Of a stretch of DNA of 64,000 bases, positions 38,621-46,373 are shown piece by piece. The DNA is from Synechococcales cyanobacterium GL140_1_metabinner_5_sub (GTDB lineage Bacteria > Cyanobacteriota > Cyanobacteriia > Cyanobacteriales > Chamaesiphonaceae): assembly GCA_025359065.1 (NCBI GenBank), contig JANYHM010000079.1, forward strand, positions 1-64,000, read 5' to 3'. The stretch's first letter is position 1. Every line of letters starts with the position of its first letter. The notes beneath the pieces are model-generated. The model was not told the origin of the DNA and did no database searches. It was given only the letters and a program-made list of their open reading frames with translations. The translations under genes were made by a program, and so were the position numbers.

Positions 38621-40171
38621 TTATGCTCGAATCACCGTAATTTGTCGTCCCATCGGGCTAGCCTGCATCACCATTGTTAAGCGCTCTTCCAACTCTGGGA
38701 TATTATCCCGTCGATCGAATATAACCAACCACCCTTCATTCCGTCTCAATCGCGCTAAATATTCATCTAATTGCACCAATCCCTTAGTTAATGGATCGAC
38801 TTTGCGCGTCCGCCACACCTTTAATTCGATCCCTAATACTACCTCCCCGTATGTTAAACACAAGTCCATTCGATCACGCCCGATCGCGTACTCTCGTTCT
38901 AAAGTCCCCCCGCCATTAATCACCCGATGGAGGAATGCCATCAAGACCAAATGAGGAGCAATTTCTGGATAAGAAGCACTTTTGAGTAGTGGTTCCCCAT
39001 GTTGTAACCAAAAGGCCAAAAAAGCATCAAGTAAAGCTTTCGTGTCTAGTTTTCCCTCACTGGTTAACCAGCTCGGTGCAATTTGAGGCAAGGAAGCCAT
39101 CGGCGTTACCGTCAGTACGCGAGGGAGAACTTCTCGATAGATGGGATTGGCGACCGTTAATCCACCCCAACTATCCATTTTACAAAGTCCCAAATCGATT
39201 AAAAATTGGATATCATCATTAGGCACATTACCTAGTTCTAATCCAGCTAAAATCGGTTCAATAATTGCCTTAACTCGACTTTCTCTCAAGCGTTCGGCTA
39301 AACTATCTAGGTGAGTATCTTGCCGTTTTATCAAGATTTCTTTGGCAGTTAAAATATCTGATGCAGTAATTGATACCGATTCATCAGTGACTAATTCTTC
39401 GACGATTTCTTTGGCGAGAGCGTTCACTAACCAGGGCTGCCCTTGAGTTTGTTCAAAGGCTACAGCGACAGCTTCAGGAGTGAAGACTTGTCCCGTATCG
39501 GCGGTATGTTGGGCATATAGTTCGCCCACTTCCTCAGCATTAAAGTTTCGCATAGTTAGGGAGCGGACTTTAATGTTAAAAGGGCTAGATGTGCTGAGCC
39601 TGTCACCCCCGCCTGCGGCTACTTTATAATCCCGGATATCTCGTAAACCGATCAATCCTACTGATTGGGGGAAACCTTGAGGACGGTTAGGATAAGCATC
39701 GCGTAATTGCCGCAGAATTGAAATTAGAGCTTGGTCTTGCAGGGCATCAATTTCATCAATTAAAATCACTAATGGGCGTGAGGATGCCTGTGCCCAAGCC
39801 TGTAAGGCCGCTCGGATTTTTTGTCCAGATTCCATCTTTGGCCAGTCAGGGGGGTGGAGTTCGACAGGGAGACGAAAGGCAATATTGTCTCGCCAAGCAC
39901 CCAAAATAGCATCTTCGGCACCAGCGATATCCTGACTAAAAGGTGCGCCAACTTCAACAGAGAGCATCACGGCGGTGTATTTGCCGCTCTCTGTGAGTTG
40001 CTGGGCGAGAGAGAGCATGGCAGTGGTTTTGCCAATTTGACGAGGGGCGTGGATAACAAAATAATTTTGTTGCGCAATTAACCGCTCCAGATCAGGAAGC
40101 CGACGAATGGAGGGGAGTAGATAGTGAATATCGGCGCGGCAAGGGCCAGCAGTATTGAACCAGCGGGGCAT
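38621..40171 (-). CDS. AAA-like ATPase with C-terminal PD-(D/E)XK domain
   Basis: The 516-residue protein has a P-loop APRQIGKTT (42-50), Walker B LVILIDEIDAL and a winged-helix middle part. The C-terminal domain has RDRMDLCLTYGEVVLGIELKVWR (D...ExK read in parts), typical of PD-(D/E)XK nuclease-like domains in the AAA-ATPase/DUF1703 group. These genes are abundant, mobile and often duplicated in cyanobacteria; their function is not settled. It sits between a divergent TPR gene and a toxin remnant, which fits arrival by transfer. Confidence 0.8.
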   Translation of the reverse strand: MPRWFNTAGPCRADIHYLLPSIRRLPDLERLIAQQNYFVIHAPRQIGKTTAMLSLAQQLTESGKYTAVMLSVEVGAPFSQDIAGAEDAILGAWRDNIAFRLPVELHPPDWPKMESGQKIRAALQAWAQASSRPLVILIDEIDALQDQALISILRQLRDAYPNRPQGFPQSVGLIGLRDIRDYKVAAGGGDRLSTSSPFNIKVRSLTMRNFNAEEVGELYAQHTADTGQVFTPEAVAVAFEQTQGQPWLVNALAKEIVEELVTDESVSITASDILTAKEILIKRQDTHLDSLAERLRESRVKAIIEPILAGLELGNVPNDDIQFLIDLGLCKMDSWGGLTVANPIYREVLPRVLTVTPMASLPQIAPSWLTSEGKLDTKALLDAFLAFWLQHGEPLLKSASYPEIAPHLVLMAFLHRVINGGGTLEREYAIGRDRMDLCLTYGEVVLGIELKVWRTRKVDPLTKGLVQLDEYLARLRRNEGWLVIFDRRDNIPELEERLTMVMQASPMGRQITVIRA

Positions 40172-40350
40172 AATGATTCAGGCAAGGAAGAGGTGCCTTT
40201 AGTTTACTTGATGCTGGTGAGAGTGGTCGATCGAGCCGAATTGATTTGTCTACTAACGCAAAAGGTGGTGTTCAGAGGAACTGAATATCTAAGCGGAACT
40301 ATTTGGCTGACAGCTCAGACTTATTCAGCATCAAGTTCTGAGATTTTCTG

Positions 40351-42357
40351 ATGAGTACATTCATGCGATCGAGTTTTGGCTGTTTCGTTGCTGCCATTTG
40401 TGGGGTACAAATCATATCGATACCAGGTATCTCTGTTGCACAGCAAATTAGTCAGCCAAGTAGTCAACTGCAACAGTCGGCCAAAGCTAGATCAGTGCTG
40501 GTTAACATTTCAGAGAATTCTGAGCCTCAGTACATTACAGGGGTGATTATCCAAAAGAACGGGGACTTATATTCAGCTTTGGTCAACAGCTCGATCAAGG
40601 ATACTATTAAGCCCAATATTATTACAGTCGATGGTCAAAGCCATCAGCCATTGACCGTGATTAAAAATCCTGCTCTGGCCGACTTTTCGATCGTGCAGTT
40701 TCGCAGCAGCCAAAAATATCCGGTCGTGACCATCGGTAGTTCCGAACCCATCCATCGAGGAGAAAATATTTACATCGGCGGGTTTACTGATCGTCAAAAT
40801 AAAGTTGGTGAATTCAAGCTACATCCCAATCGCATAGTTGCCAACAGAAAAGGCGTTCTTTTATATGATGGAGAAACCGGTGGAAATCTGCTGTTCAATC
40901 AAACAGGCGAATTAATTGGTCTACACAGCAGCAGCAAATGGGATACAACCTTAGAAGATGTCTGGCCAACCTATGGTGGTTATCCAGAACCAACCCTAAC
41001 CTCACTTCCTATTTTATATAGTTTTGGGCAGGCTGCTCCTGACTGTGGGGGAACTAGAAGGCATCGAACCAAGAGACAAAGATACCACCAAGGCATCCCG
41101 ATCGAGCAGCTCAACCAGCTAACCACTACCCTGTCTGTCAAGCTACCGCCAAAACAAAATCAACTTTTGGAACCCCAAAAGGTCGCCCTAGAAGACAGCA
41201 TTATTGAAATATTAAATCGGGATAAATCTGGTTTTGATGAGTTGAGTGTTCTGCCACTATCCAAACTCATTGATCTAGATCGGCAAGATGAGAGTCTATA
41301 CACTTTTATCGCTCTGCATGACCCCTCTGAAGCAACAGATGCAGCACTGGCAAACTACAACAAAGCGATCGAGCTGAATCAGAATGATAGTCTGGCAATA
41401 TTCATGCGTCTACAAAACCCCAACTATCAGGGTCAATCATTTGATTACGAGCAATTAGTCAAGCTTAACTCCCAGGATGCTAATGTTTATTATCTGCGGG
41501 GCAAGTTTAAAGAACAAAACAAAGACTATGCTGGAGCTTTAGCTGATTACAACCAAATGGTCAAACTCTCTCCAGAGGCTGCAAAAGTATATCTTACCAG
41601 AGGGCTATTTAAAGAAAATAAGCTGCATGATTTAAACGGTGCATATACTGATTATCTGCAAACAGCAAAGATTCATAATACGGTAGAAACATATTATTTT
41701 CTATCTCAATTTGAAGAACATACCATTAAAAATATTCCAGAAGCACTGCACACTCACAACATCATTATTGGTTTTGATGAAAAGAATGTTGATCCATACT
41801 ACAAACGTGCTGAATTACAACGGGTAAAACTCAAAGATTTTGCGGGAGCATTGGCCGATTACGGAAAAATAATTGAGCTTAGCCCCACAGGCTCTTTTGG
41901 CTATATTTTGCGTGCTAACTTAGAAACAGAAAATCCACAGTATTTGTCGCAGGCAGCCAAAGACTATGATCGAGCAATTGCAATTAACCCAATTTCTGAA
42001 TATTATCTGGCACGAGCCGAGTTTAAAGCAAACAAGCTCAAAGATATGGCTGGTGCGATGGGTGATTATCGTCTGGCCATCGCAGGCGATAATCTTAACT
42101 ACCAAAAAATAGCAGAATTTAAAGCAAATGTATTAAATGATCTTCCTGGAGCGTTAGCCGATTATAACAAACAGGTAGAAGCCAATCCACATGATCCTGA
42201 GCTACAGTATCAACGAAGCATTTTTAAAGCCACTAAGCTGCAAGATCGGTTGGGAGCGATCGCTGATTTGCAACAGGCAAGTTCTAATTGTAATCAAGAC
42301 TATTATGGATTTTTATGTAAGACGATCGCTGAACAGTTGCAAAAATATCAAAAGTGA
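40351..42357 (+). CDS. TPR protein with degenerate trypsin-like domain, exported
   Basis: The 668-residue protein has an N-terminal signal sequence ending near SVAQQ, a trypsin-like domain (about 45-215) and then about ten TPR units to the end (ALADYNQMVKLSPE, ALADYGKIIELSPT). In the protease domain the usual TNAH is VNSS, so the catalytic His is missing. The Asp position is kept (LADFSIVQF). The GxSGGP box is GETGGN, so Ser is replaced. It should not cut proteins and may serve as a binding scaffold in the periplasm. ATG 40363 is an alternative start. Confidence 0.75.
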   Translation: MSTFMRSSFGCFVAAICGVQIISIPGISVAQQISQPSSQLQQSAKARSVLVNISENSEPQYITGVIIQKNGDLYSALVNSSIKDTIKPNIITVDGQSHQPLTVIKNPALADFSIVQFRSSQKYPVVTIGSSEPIHRGENIYIGGFTDRQNKVGEFKLHPNRIVANRKGVLLYDGETGGNLLFNQTGELIGLHSSSKWDTTLEDVWPTYGGYPEPTLTSLPILYSFGQAAPDCGGTRRHRTKRQRYHQGIPIEQLNQLTTTLSVKLPPKQNQLLEPQKVALEDSIIEILNRDKSGFDELSVLPLSKLIDLDRQDESLYTFIALHDPSEATDAALANYNKAIELNQNDSLAIFMRLQNPNYQGQSFDYEQLVKLNSQDANVYYLRGKFKEQNKDYAGALADYNQMVKLSPEAAKVYLTRGLFKENKLHDLNGAYTDYLQTAKIHNTVETYYFLSQFEEHTIKNIPEALHTHNIIIGFDEKNVDPYYKRAELQRVKLKDFAGALADYGKIIELSPTGSFGYILRANLETENPQYLSQAAKDYDRAIAINPISEYYLARAEFKANKLKDMAGAMGDYRLAIAGDNLNYQKIAEFKANVLNDLPGALADYNKQVEANPHDPELQYQRSIFKATKLQDRLGAIADLQQASSNCNQDYYGFLCKTIAEQLQKYQK

Positions 42358-42414
42358 TTAATGCTAAAATAAAGTCGAAAGCTTTTAGAGTATTGATTGT
42401 GACTTTAAACTGTT

Positions 42415-43824
42415 CTACCCAAGGACTTTTTTAATAGCTGTAGACAGCACCAATTTAATGTGGCCTAGTGCCCGATGATGATTGTGCTTACGAGGAAATG
42501 TTACTGAAAATACGCTGCCAAAGCCGACAGTACTTTTCACCCTAACATTAGCGCCATAAGTGCTGGCGATCGACTTCACGATAGTTAACCCCAAGCCAGT
42601 CCCACCCGTTTTCCGATCGCGGGACATCGAGACGCGGTAAAAACGGTCAAAAATTTTAGCTAGTTCTTGAGCTGGAATGCCTATGCCAGTATCCCTGACA
42701 TGCAACGTGTAATATCGCGCAGTTGCAGAAATACTGATGGTGATCTCGCCGCCCGAGGGAGTATACTTAACGGCATTTTCTACCAAATTACTAACCAGTC
42801 GCGTGAGACGATCTCCGTGCCCTCGGATGTGGACTGGACGGAGGTGAGCTGGAATGGTTACTGTAATCTGGTGGCTATGGTGCAGACTGCTTAAGTCTTC
42901 TGCTACGTCCTCCACAATTTCATCCAGATAGCAATAGCTGCTGTCTACTGTAGGGCGATCGAGTTGAGCGACCAGCAGTAAATCATTCACGATGCCTGCC
43001 AAGCGAGAGTTTTGTCGGTGCAATTCTTCCAAATAAACTACAAAACTAGAGTCAGTAGACTGATTTATTTTTCTTTCGATGTTCAATTGATTGATCGCCA
43101 AGGGAGTGCGGAGTTCGTGAGCCACGCTCGCTGAAAAAAGCTGCTGATGCTCATAGGCTTTGTAGAGCGGCAGCATAGCTCTACCTGCGAAGTACCAGCT
43201 TAACCCACCCATGACCACTAAGGCCACTGGCAAGGAGAGCAGCAAGCTCACTTGCAGCGCTTGTAAAGAACTGACCAGCTCATTGGTATTATGGCCAATA
43301 TACAGCCGCCCCCAAATGGGCTGGGGATAGCGATCGCTATGACCATGAATCACCATCATGTACTGCCGATAACGGTGGTGGCTTGCCTCTTGCCATGTTG
43401 TCCAGGTGAGGGTCTGGTGCAGATTGTTGCGAACTGTAGTGGGCACCTTGCCCGCAGTGGCTCGCACCTTACCAGTGTTATCTGTGAGCACTAGATAATA
43501 TCGATCGACGGCGGCAAAGGCATTGGTGATATGTCGTTGAGTTGTGGTGCCATCGGTGCCTTGACAGCGGGGTGTAATACAAAAGTCAGGAAATATTTGT
43601 TGAATCGAGTCATCAATTTTATCTGGCAATACCAACTTTGGTTCTAGGCTGTTATGAATAGTGTTAGCTACAAAAGCAATTTCTCGATCGACCGTTTGAT
43701 AGTGATGTTGCTCTGTGAGATAGTAAGTTTCTATGCCAATTAGAGAATACAGAATGCCCATCATCCCTGCATAGAATGCTGCCAATTTGAGCTGAGAGCG
43801 GTGGAGGAGGGCATTACCTTTCAT
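42415..43824 (-). CDS. sensor histidine kinase, CopS-like
   Basis: The 469-residue kinase has two membrane helices (about 13-33 and 188-212) with a periplasmic domain between, holding the cysteine pair FCITPRCQG. H-box VAHELRTPLA (His near 236), N-box NLVENAVKYTPSGG, G1 VRDTGIGIP, and G2 GGTGLGLTIVKS are intact. Its gene overlaps the regulator gene by 11 bp. Context with a DUF305 protein and an RND pump points to copper or another heavy metal as the signal, as for Synechocystis CopS. Metal identity is inferred. Confidence 0.88.
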   Translation of the reverse strand: MKGNALLHRSQLKLAAFYAGMMGILYSLIGIETYYLTEQHHYQTVDREIAFVANTIHNSLEPKLVLPDKIDDSIQQIFPDFCITPRCQGTDGTTTQRHITNAFAAVDRYYLVLTDNTGKVRATAGKVPTTVRNNLHQTLTWTTWQEASHHRYRQYMMVIHGHSDRYPQPIWGRLYIGHNTNELVSSLQALQVSLLLSLPVALVVMGGLSWYFAGRAMLPLYKAYEHQQLFSASVAHELRTPLAINQLNIERKINQSTDSSFVVYLEELHRQNSRLAGIVNDLLLVAQLDRPTVDSSYCYLDEIVEDVAEDLSSLHHSHQITVTIPAHLRPVHIRGHGDRLTRLVSNLVENAVKYTPSGGEITISISATARYYTLHVRDTGIGIPAQELAKIFDRFYRVSMSRDRKTGGTGLGLTIVKSIASTYGANVRVKSTVGFGSVFSVTFPRKHNHHRALGHIKLVLSTAIKKVLG

Positions 43825-44509
43825 GGTTATTTAGACGGTATCCGGTCTGGGGGATAGTTTCGATGATGTCTGCATACTGCGTTCCGGCCAACTTTTTACG
43901 GATTTGGCGTACATGGGAAGCCACCACGTTGCTAAATTTATCAGCATTCAAATCCCAAATATAGCTGCGAATGCGCTCGGTAGTTACTATCTTGTTGGCA
44001 TGTCGCCATAGAAACTCTAAAATTTGGAATTCTTTGTTGGTGAGAGCGATCGTCTTTTGCTGTCCTAGCACATCAGCATAGACTAAGCTGCGGCGATCGG
44101 GGTCAAGAACTAGTCCCCGAGAGGTCAACAGGGGATCGGCTCCTTGCAGGCGGCGCTGAAATACCCGCAGACGAGCTAGCAGTTCAAACTGGCTAAAAGG
44201 CTTGACCAAATAGTCATCAGCACCAGCATCAAGTCCAGCTACCTTGTCACTGATTTCTCCCTTGGCCGTCAGCATTAAAATGGGTATGGTTTTGCCCTGC
44301 TCTCGCGCTAACCGACAAAGCTCAATACCCGAAATTCCCGGAACCATCCAGTCAATTATGGCGATATCATACTCGACATGATAAATTTGCCAATAGTCCC
44401 AAGCTTCCCGACCGTCTTGAAAAGTGTCCACAACATAATTTTCTTGCTGAAGAATGTCAACAATTGCCTTGGCAAGTTCAGTCTCATCTTCTAGCAGTAA
44501 AACTTTCAT
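43814..44509 (-). CDS. OmpR-family response regulator, CopR-like
   Basis: The 231-residue regulator has a receiver domain with Asp53 in IIDWMVPGISG and Lys in YLVKPFSQFE, and an OmpR-type winged helix with SNVVASHVRQIRKKL. It is close in layout to the RppA-like regulator at 21169 but belongs to a metal-resistance cluster. OmpR-type regulators bind direct repeats about 11 bp apart; two such sites (GATGAG-N5-GATGA) lie upstream of the DUF305 and membrane-fusion genes. It lies 21 bp behind the lipoprotein gene in a copM-lipoprotein-copR-copS order. Confidence 0.88.
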   Translation of the reverse strand: MKVLLLEDETELAKAIVDILQQENYVVDTFQDGREAWDYWQIYHVEYDIAIIDWMVPGISGIELCRLAREQGKTIPILMLTAKGEISDKVAGLDAGADDYLVKPFSQFELLARLRVFQRRLQGADPLLTSRGLVLDPDRRSLVYADVLGQQKTIALTNKEFQILEFLWRHANKIVTTERIRSYIWDLNADKFSNVVASHVRQIRKKLAGTQYADIIETIPQTGYRLNNHER

Positions 44510-44530
44510 GCTGAGTGATGTTCCATGGCG

Positions 44531-44992
44531 CTATCGTTTGAAGCTAAATCGACCATCAACCACAATACCATTGATGTTAGCTGTTGCCTTGACTTGATAC
44601 TGCCCCTGCTCTGTACCAGGAAGAACCCCGGCAAAATGCTGTCCGGCCACATCATACTTCAGATTCACCGTCTCAGTCTTGCCGCTAGGAGTCTGTACTT
44701 GAAGTACTGCTTTAGCAGTGGGGACGCTAGCGTGCGTATCGCTTTTTTGCACCAGCAAATCCATGTGGGTTTGATTGGCTTCTGGGTCAGAAATAAATTC
44801 TAAGTGAATTCCTTGGGACTCTACCACCATACCACTTTTAGCCCCATGATCAATACTTGCTTGTGATGTGCTGGTCATCGTTGTCGTGGTGCTGGGCGAT
44901 GTCTCTATTGAGGGCTTAGGGTTGCTACAAGCCACGAGTGAGGCTAAAACAGTGGTGGCGAAGAGCAAAGCAGCAGGTCGAAGAAAACGCAT
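44531..44992 (-). CDS. lipoprotein with YtkA/CopC-like beta domain
   Basis: The 153-residue protein has a lipoprotein signal peptide ending SLVAC. A Ser/Thr-rich linker follows, then a beta-sandwich-like domain (about 60-153) with DPEANQTHMDLLVQKSD and GQYQVKATANINGIVVDGRF, like the YtkA/FixH group. His and Met residues in DHGAKSGM and THMD could bind metal. It lies between the DUF305 and copR-like genes, 19 and 21 bp away, so it belongs to the same operon. A periplasmic metal-handling role is an inference from this position. Confidence 0.7.
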   Translation of the reverse strand: MRFLRPAALLFATTVLASLVACSNPKPSIETSPSTTTTMTSTSQASIDHGAKSGMVVESQGIHLEFISDPEANQTHMDLLVQKSDTHASVPTAKAVLQVQTPSGKTETVNLKYDVAGQHFAGVLPGTEQGQYQVKATANINGIVVDGRFSFKR

Positions 44993-45011
44993 GGCTAATT
45001 ATTAGTGAAGG

Positions 45012-45674
45012 TTATTTGCTTAGATACCACTGACTGCGCCAGCGCTTCATTTGGTCAATTTCTTTTTGCTGAGAAGCAATAATGCTGTTAGCGAGCTGTT
45101 TCATTTCGGGACGCTGGGACTTTTTATTTAGATCTTGCGCCATAGTGACTGCGCCTTGATGATGGGGGATCATGGCATCTAAGAATCGTTTGTCGAAGCC
45201 ACTATTTGCAGCACCCAAATCCATATCCATCTGCATCATTTTTTTGTACTCAGCGGTCATCGGCATTTCATGATTGGCTTCGCTATGCCACATCATGGCG
45301 GTGTCCGCAGCTTTGGGATACCATTGCTTGCGCCATTTTTGCATTTGGGCTACTTCAGTACTCTGGGCGGCAATAATGCTTCTGGCAAACTGAATTAGCT
45401 CAGGCCGCTTAGACTTAGCTAAGACTTCTTTGGCCATAACGACGGCTCCTTGGTGGTGTGGCACCATAGCATCGATAAACCGCAGGTCATAGTTAGCATT
45501 AGCTGGCCCAAGATCCATGTTGTGGCTGTTGCCATGATCAGAACTTGCTCTGCCATGATGACCAGAGTTTTGAGCGACGGCTGCTGCGGGCAGGGGGGTG
45601 GAAGCCTTTGAGCTACAGGCGCTCAGGCTAGACAAAACTAAAAGCGCAGAGATGCTGAATACAAAAGGACGCAT
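45012..45674 (-). CDS. CopM-like protein with two DUF305 domains
   Basis: The 220-residue protein has a lipoprotein-type signal (LSSLSAC) and two DUF305 domains. Each carries the metal-binding signature DAMVPHHQGAVVMA or DAMIPHHQGAVTMA, plus SIIAxQxxEIxQMxxWR. Further His and Met residues (HHGRASSDHGNSHNM; MMWHSEANHEMPM) add binding sites. In Synechocystis, CopM is a DUF305 copper-binding protein encoded with copRS, the same association as here. It is the first gene of the operon, with a candidate operator 44 bp upstream. Confidence 0.85.
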   Translation of the reverse strand: MRPFVFSISALLVLSSLSACSSKASTPLPAAAVAQNSGHHGRASSDHGNSHNMDLGPANANYDLRFIDAMVPHHQGAVVMAKEVLAKSKRPELIQFARSIIAAQSTEVAQMQKWRKQWYPKAADTAMMWHSEANHEMPMTAEYKKMMQMDMDLGAANSGFDKRFLDAMIPHHQGAVTMAQDLNKKSQRPEMKQLANSIIASQQKEIDQMKRWRSQWYLSK

Positions 45675-45718
45675 GGGAGAAGGGTGCTGAACATTATTTA
45701 AGACGTTAACGCAAATGG

Positions 45719-45735
45719 GATGAGTTTTAGATGAT
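45719..45735 (-). promoter_or_regulatory. candidate CopR-like operator upstream of the copM operon
   Basis: GATGAG-ttttA-GATGAT is a direct repeat with 11-bp period, the usual layout for OmpR/PhoB-type regulators. It lies 44 bp upstream of the DUF305 gene and 6 bp before the divergent small secreted-protein gene. The same motif occurs at 51426-51442 in the same orientation and at nearly the same distance from the pump operon. Confidence 0.55.
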
Positions 45736-45741
45736 CTTTTT

Positions 45742-46167
45742 ATGAAGCTGCAAACTCACCTGAACTTCATTGGCGCTCAGTTATTTTATATGGTGTACTC
45801 CATATTGATGGCTCTATTTATGCTAAAAAGTACTTTGGCCATTTTTCTGTTGAATAGCCTAGTGATGAATACTGCAATAGCAGCCTCATTACCCAGAAAT
45901 CCGACCTCAGAAAGTGTCGTTAGTGTCAGTAATGGTTCAGTTATTACTCCCTTTGAGCTGAGTCATCGAGCTTACCAAGGACGTTACTCTTCACAAGGCG
46001 TTAATGGCTTTGCTTCTCTTAAGCAGCAAACGCGCTGGGGAAGAATCACAGCAGATACTATAGTAGAGGCTGCTATTACCATGGGTGATCTGCCACTACG
46101 AATCAGAAGTGATCGACAATATCTCAGTGATGTAGAGTGGCGGCTTTGGAGCTTTACTAGGCATTAA
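45742..46167 (+). CDS. small exported protein, divergent from copM-like gene
   Basis: The 141-residue protein has a long hydrophobic N-terminus (about 12-45) ending in AIAASLP, a likely signal peptide; the Met at residue 17 may be the true start. The mature part, with YQGRYSSQGVNGFASL and TRWGRITADTIVEAAITMG, matches a pattern I recall in small cyanobacterial secreted proteins of unknown function. It is transcribed away from the DUF305 gene, and the shared 67-bp gap contains the candidate operator. It may therefore belong to the metal regulon. Confidence 0.6.
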   Translation: MKLQTHLNFIGAQLFYMVYSILMALFMLKSTLAIFLLNSLVMNTAIAASLPRNPTSESVVSVSNGSVITPFELSHRAYQGRYSSQGVNGFASLKQQTRWGRITADTIVEAAITMGDLPLRIRSDRQYLSDVEWRLWSFTRH

Positions 46168-46373
46168 GTAGCCTTATAAAAACAACTTGTGCAACTTCTA
46201 CAGACTGGTTTCTGGTGGGTATTGTGGAAGAGGTGCGACTTCAATTTGACATTTCTCATTTCTATACGCTTTACATTAAGCCTCCTCATTTACCCAGTTT
46301 AATACATTTGAAAATCTTACGTATTGAGCGGGGTAAATGGAAGTCTTTTTCTAGCATTCTTTCAGGTTTTGAG

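Noticed and set aside
46300-46373. Terminator for the RND pump gene
   Set aside because: TTTACCC/GGGTAAA can pair around a long loop, but there is no compact stem and no T-run on the minus strand.
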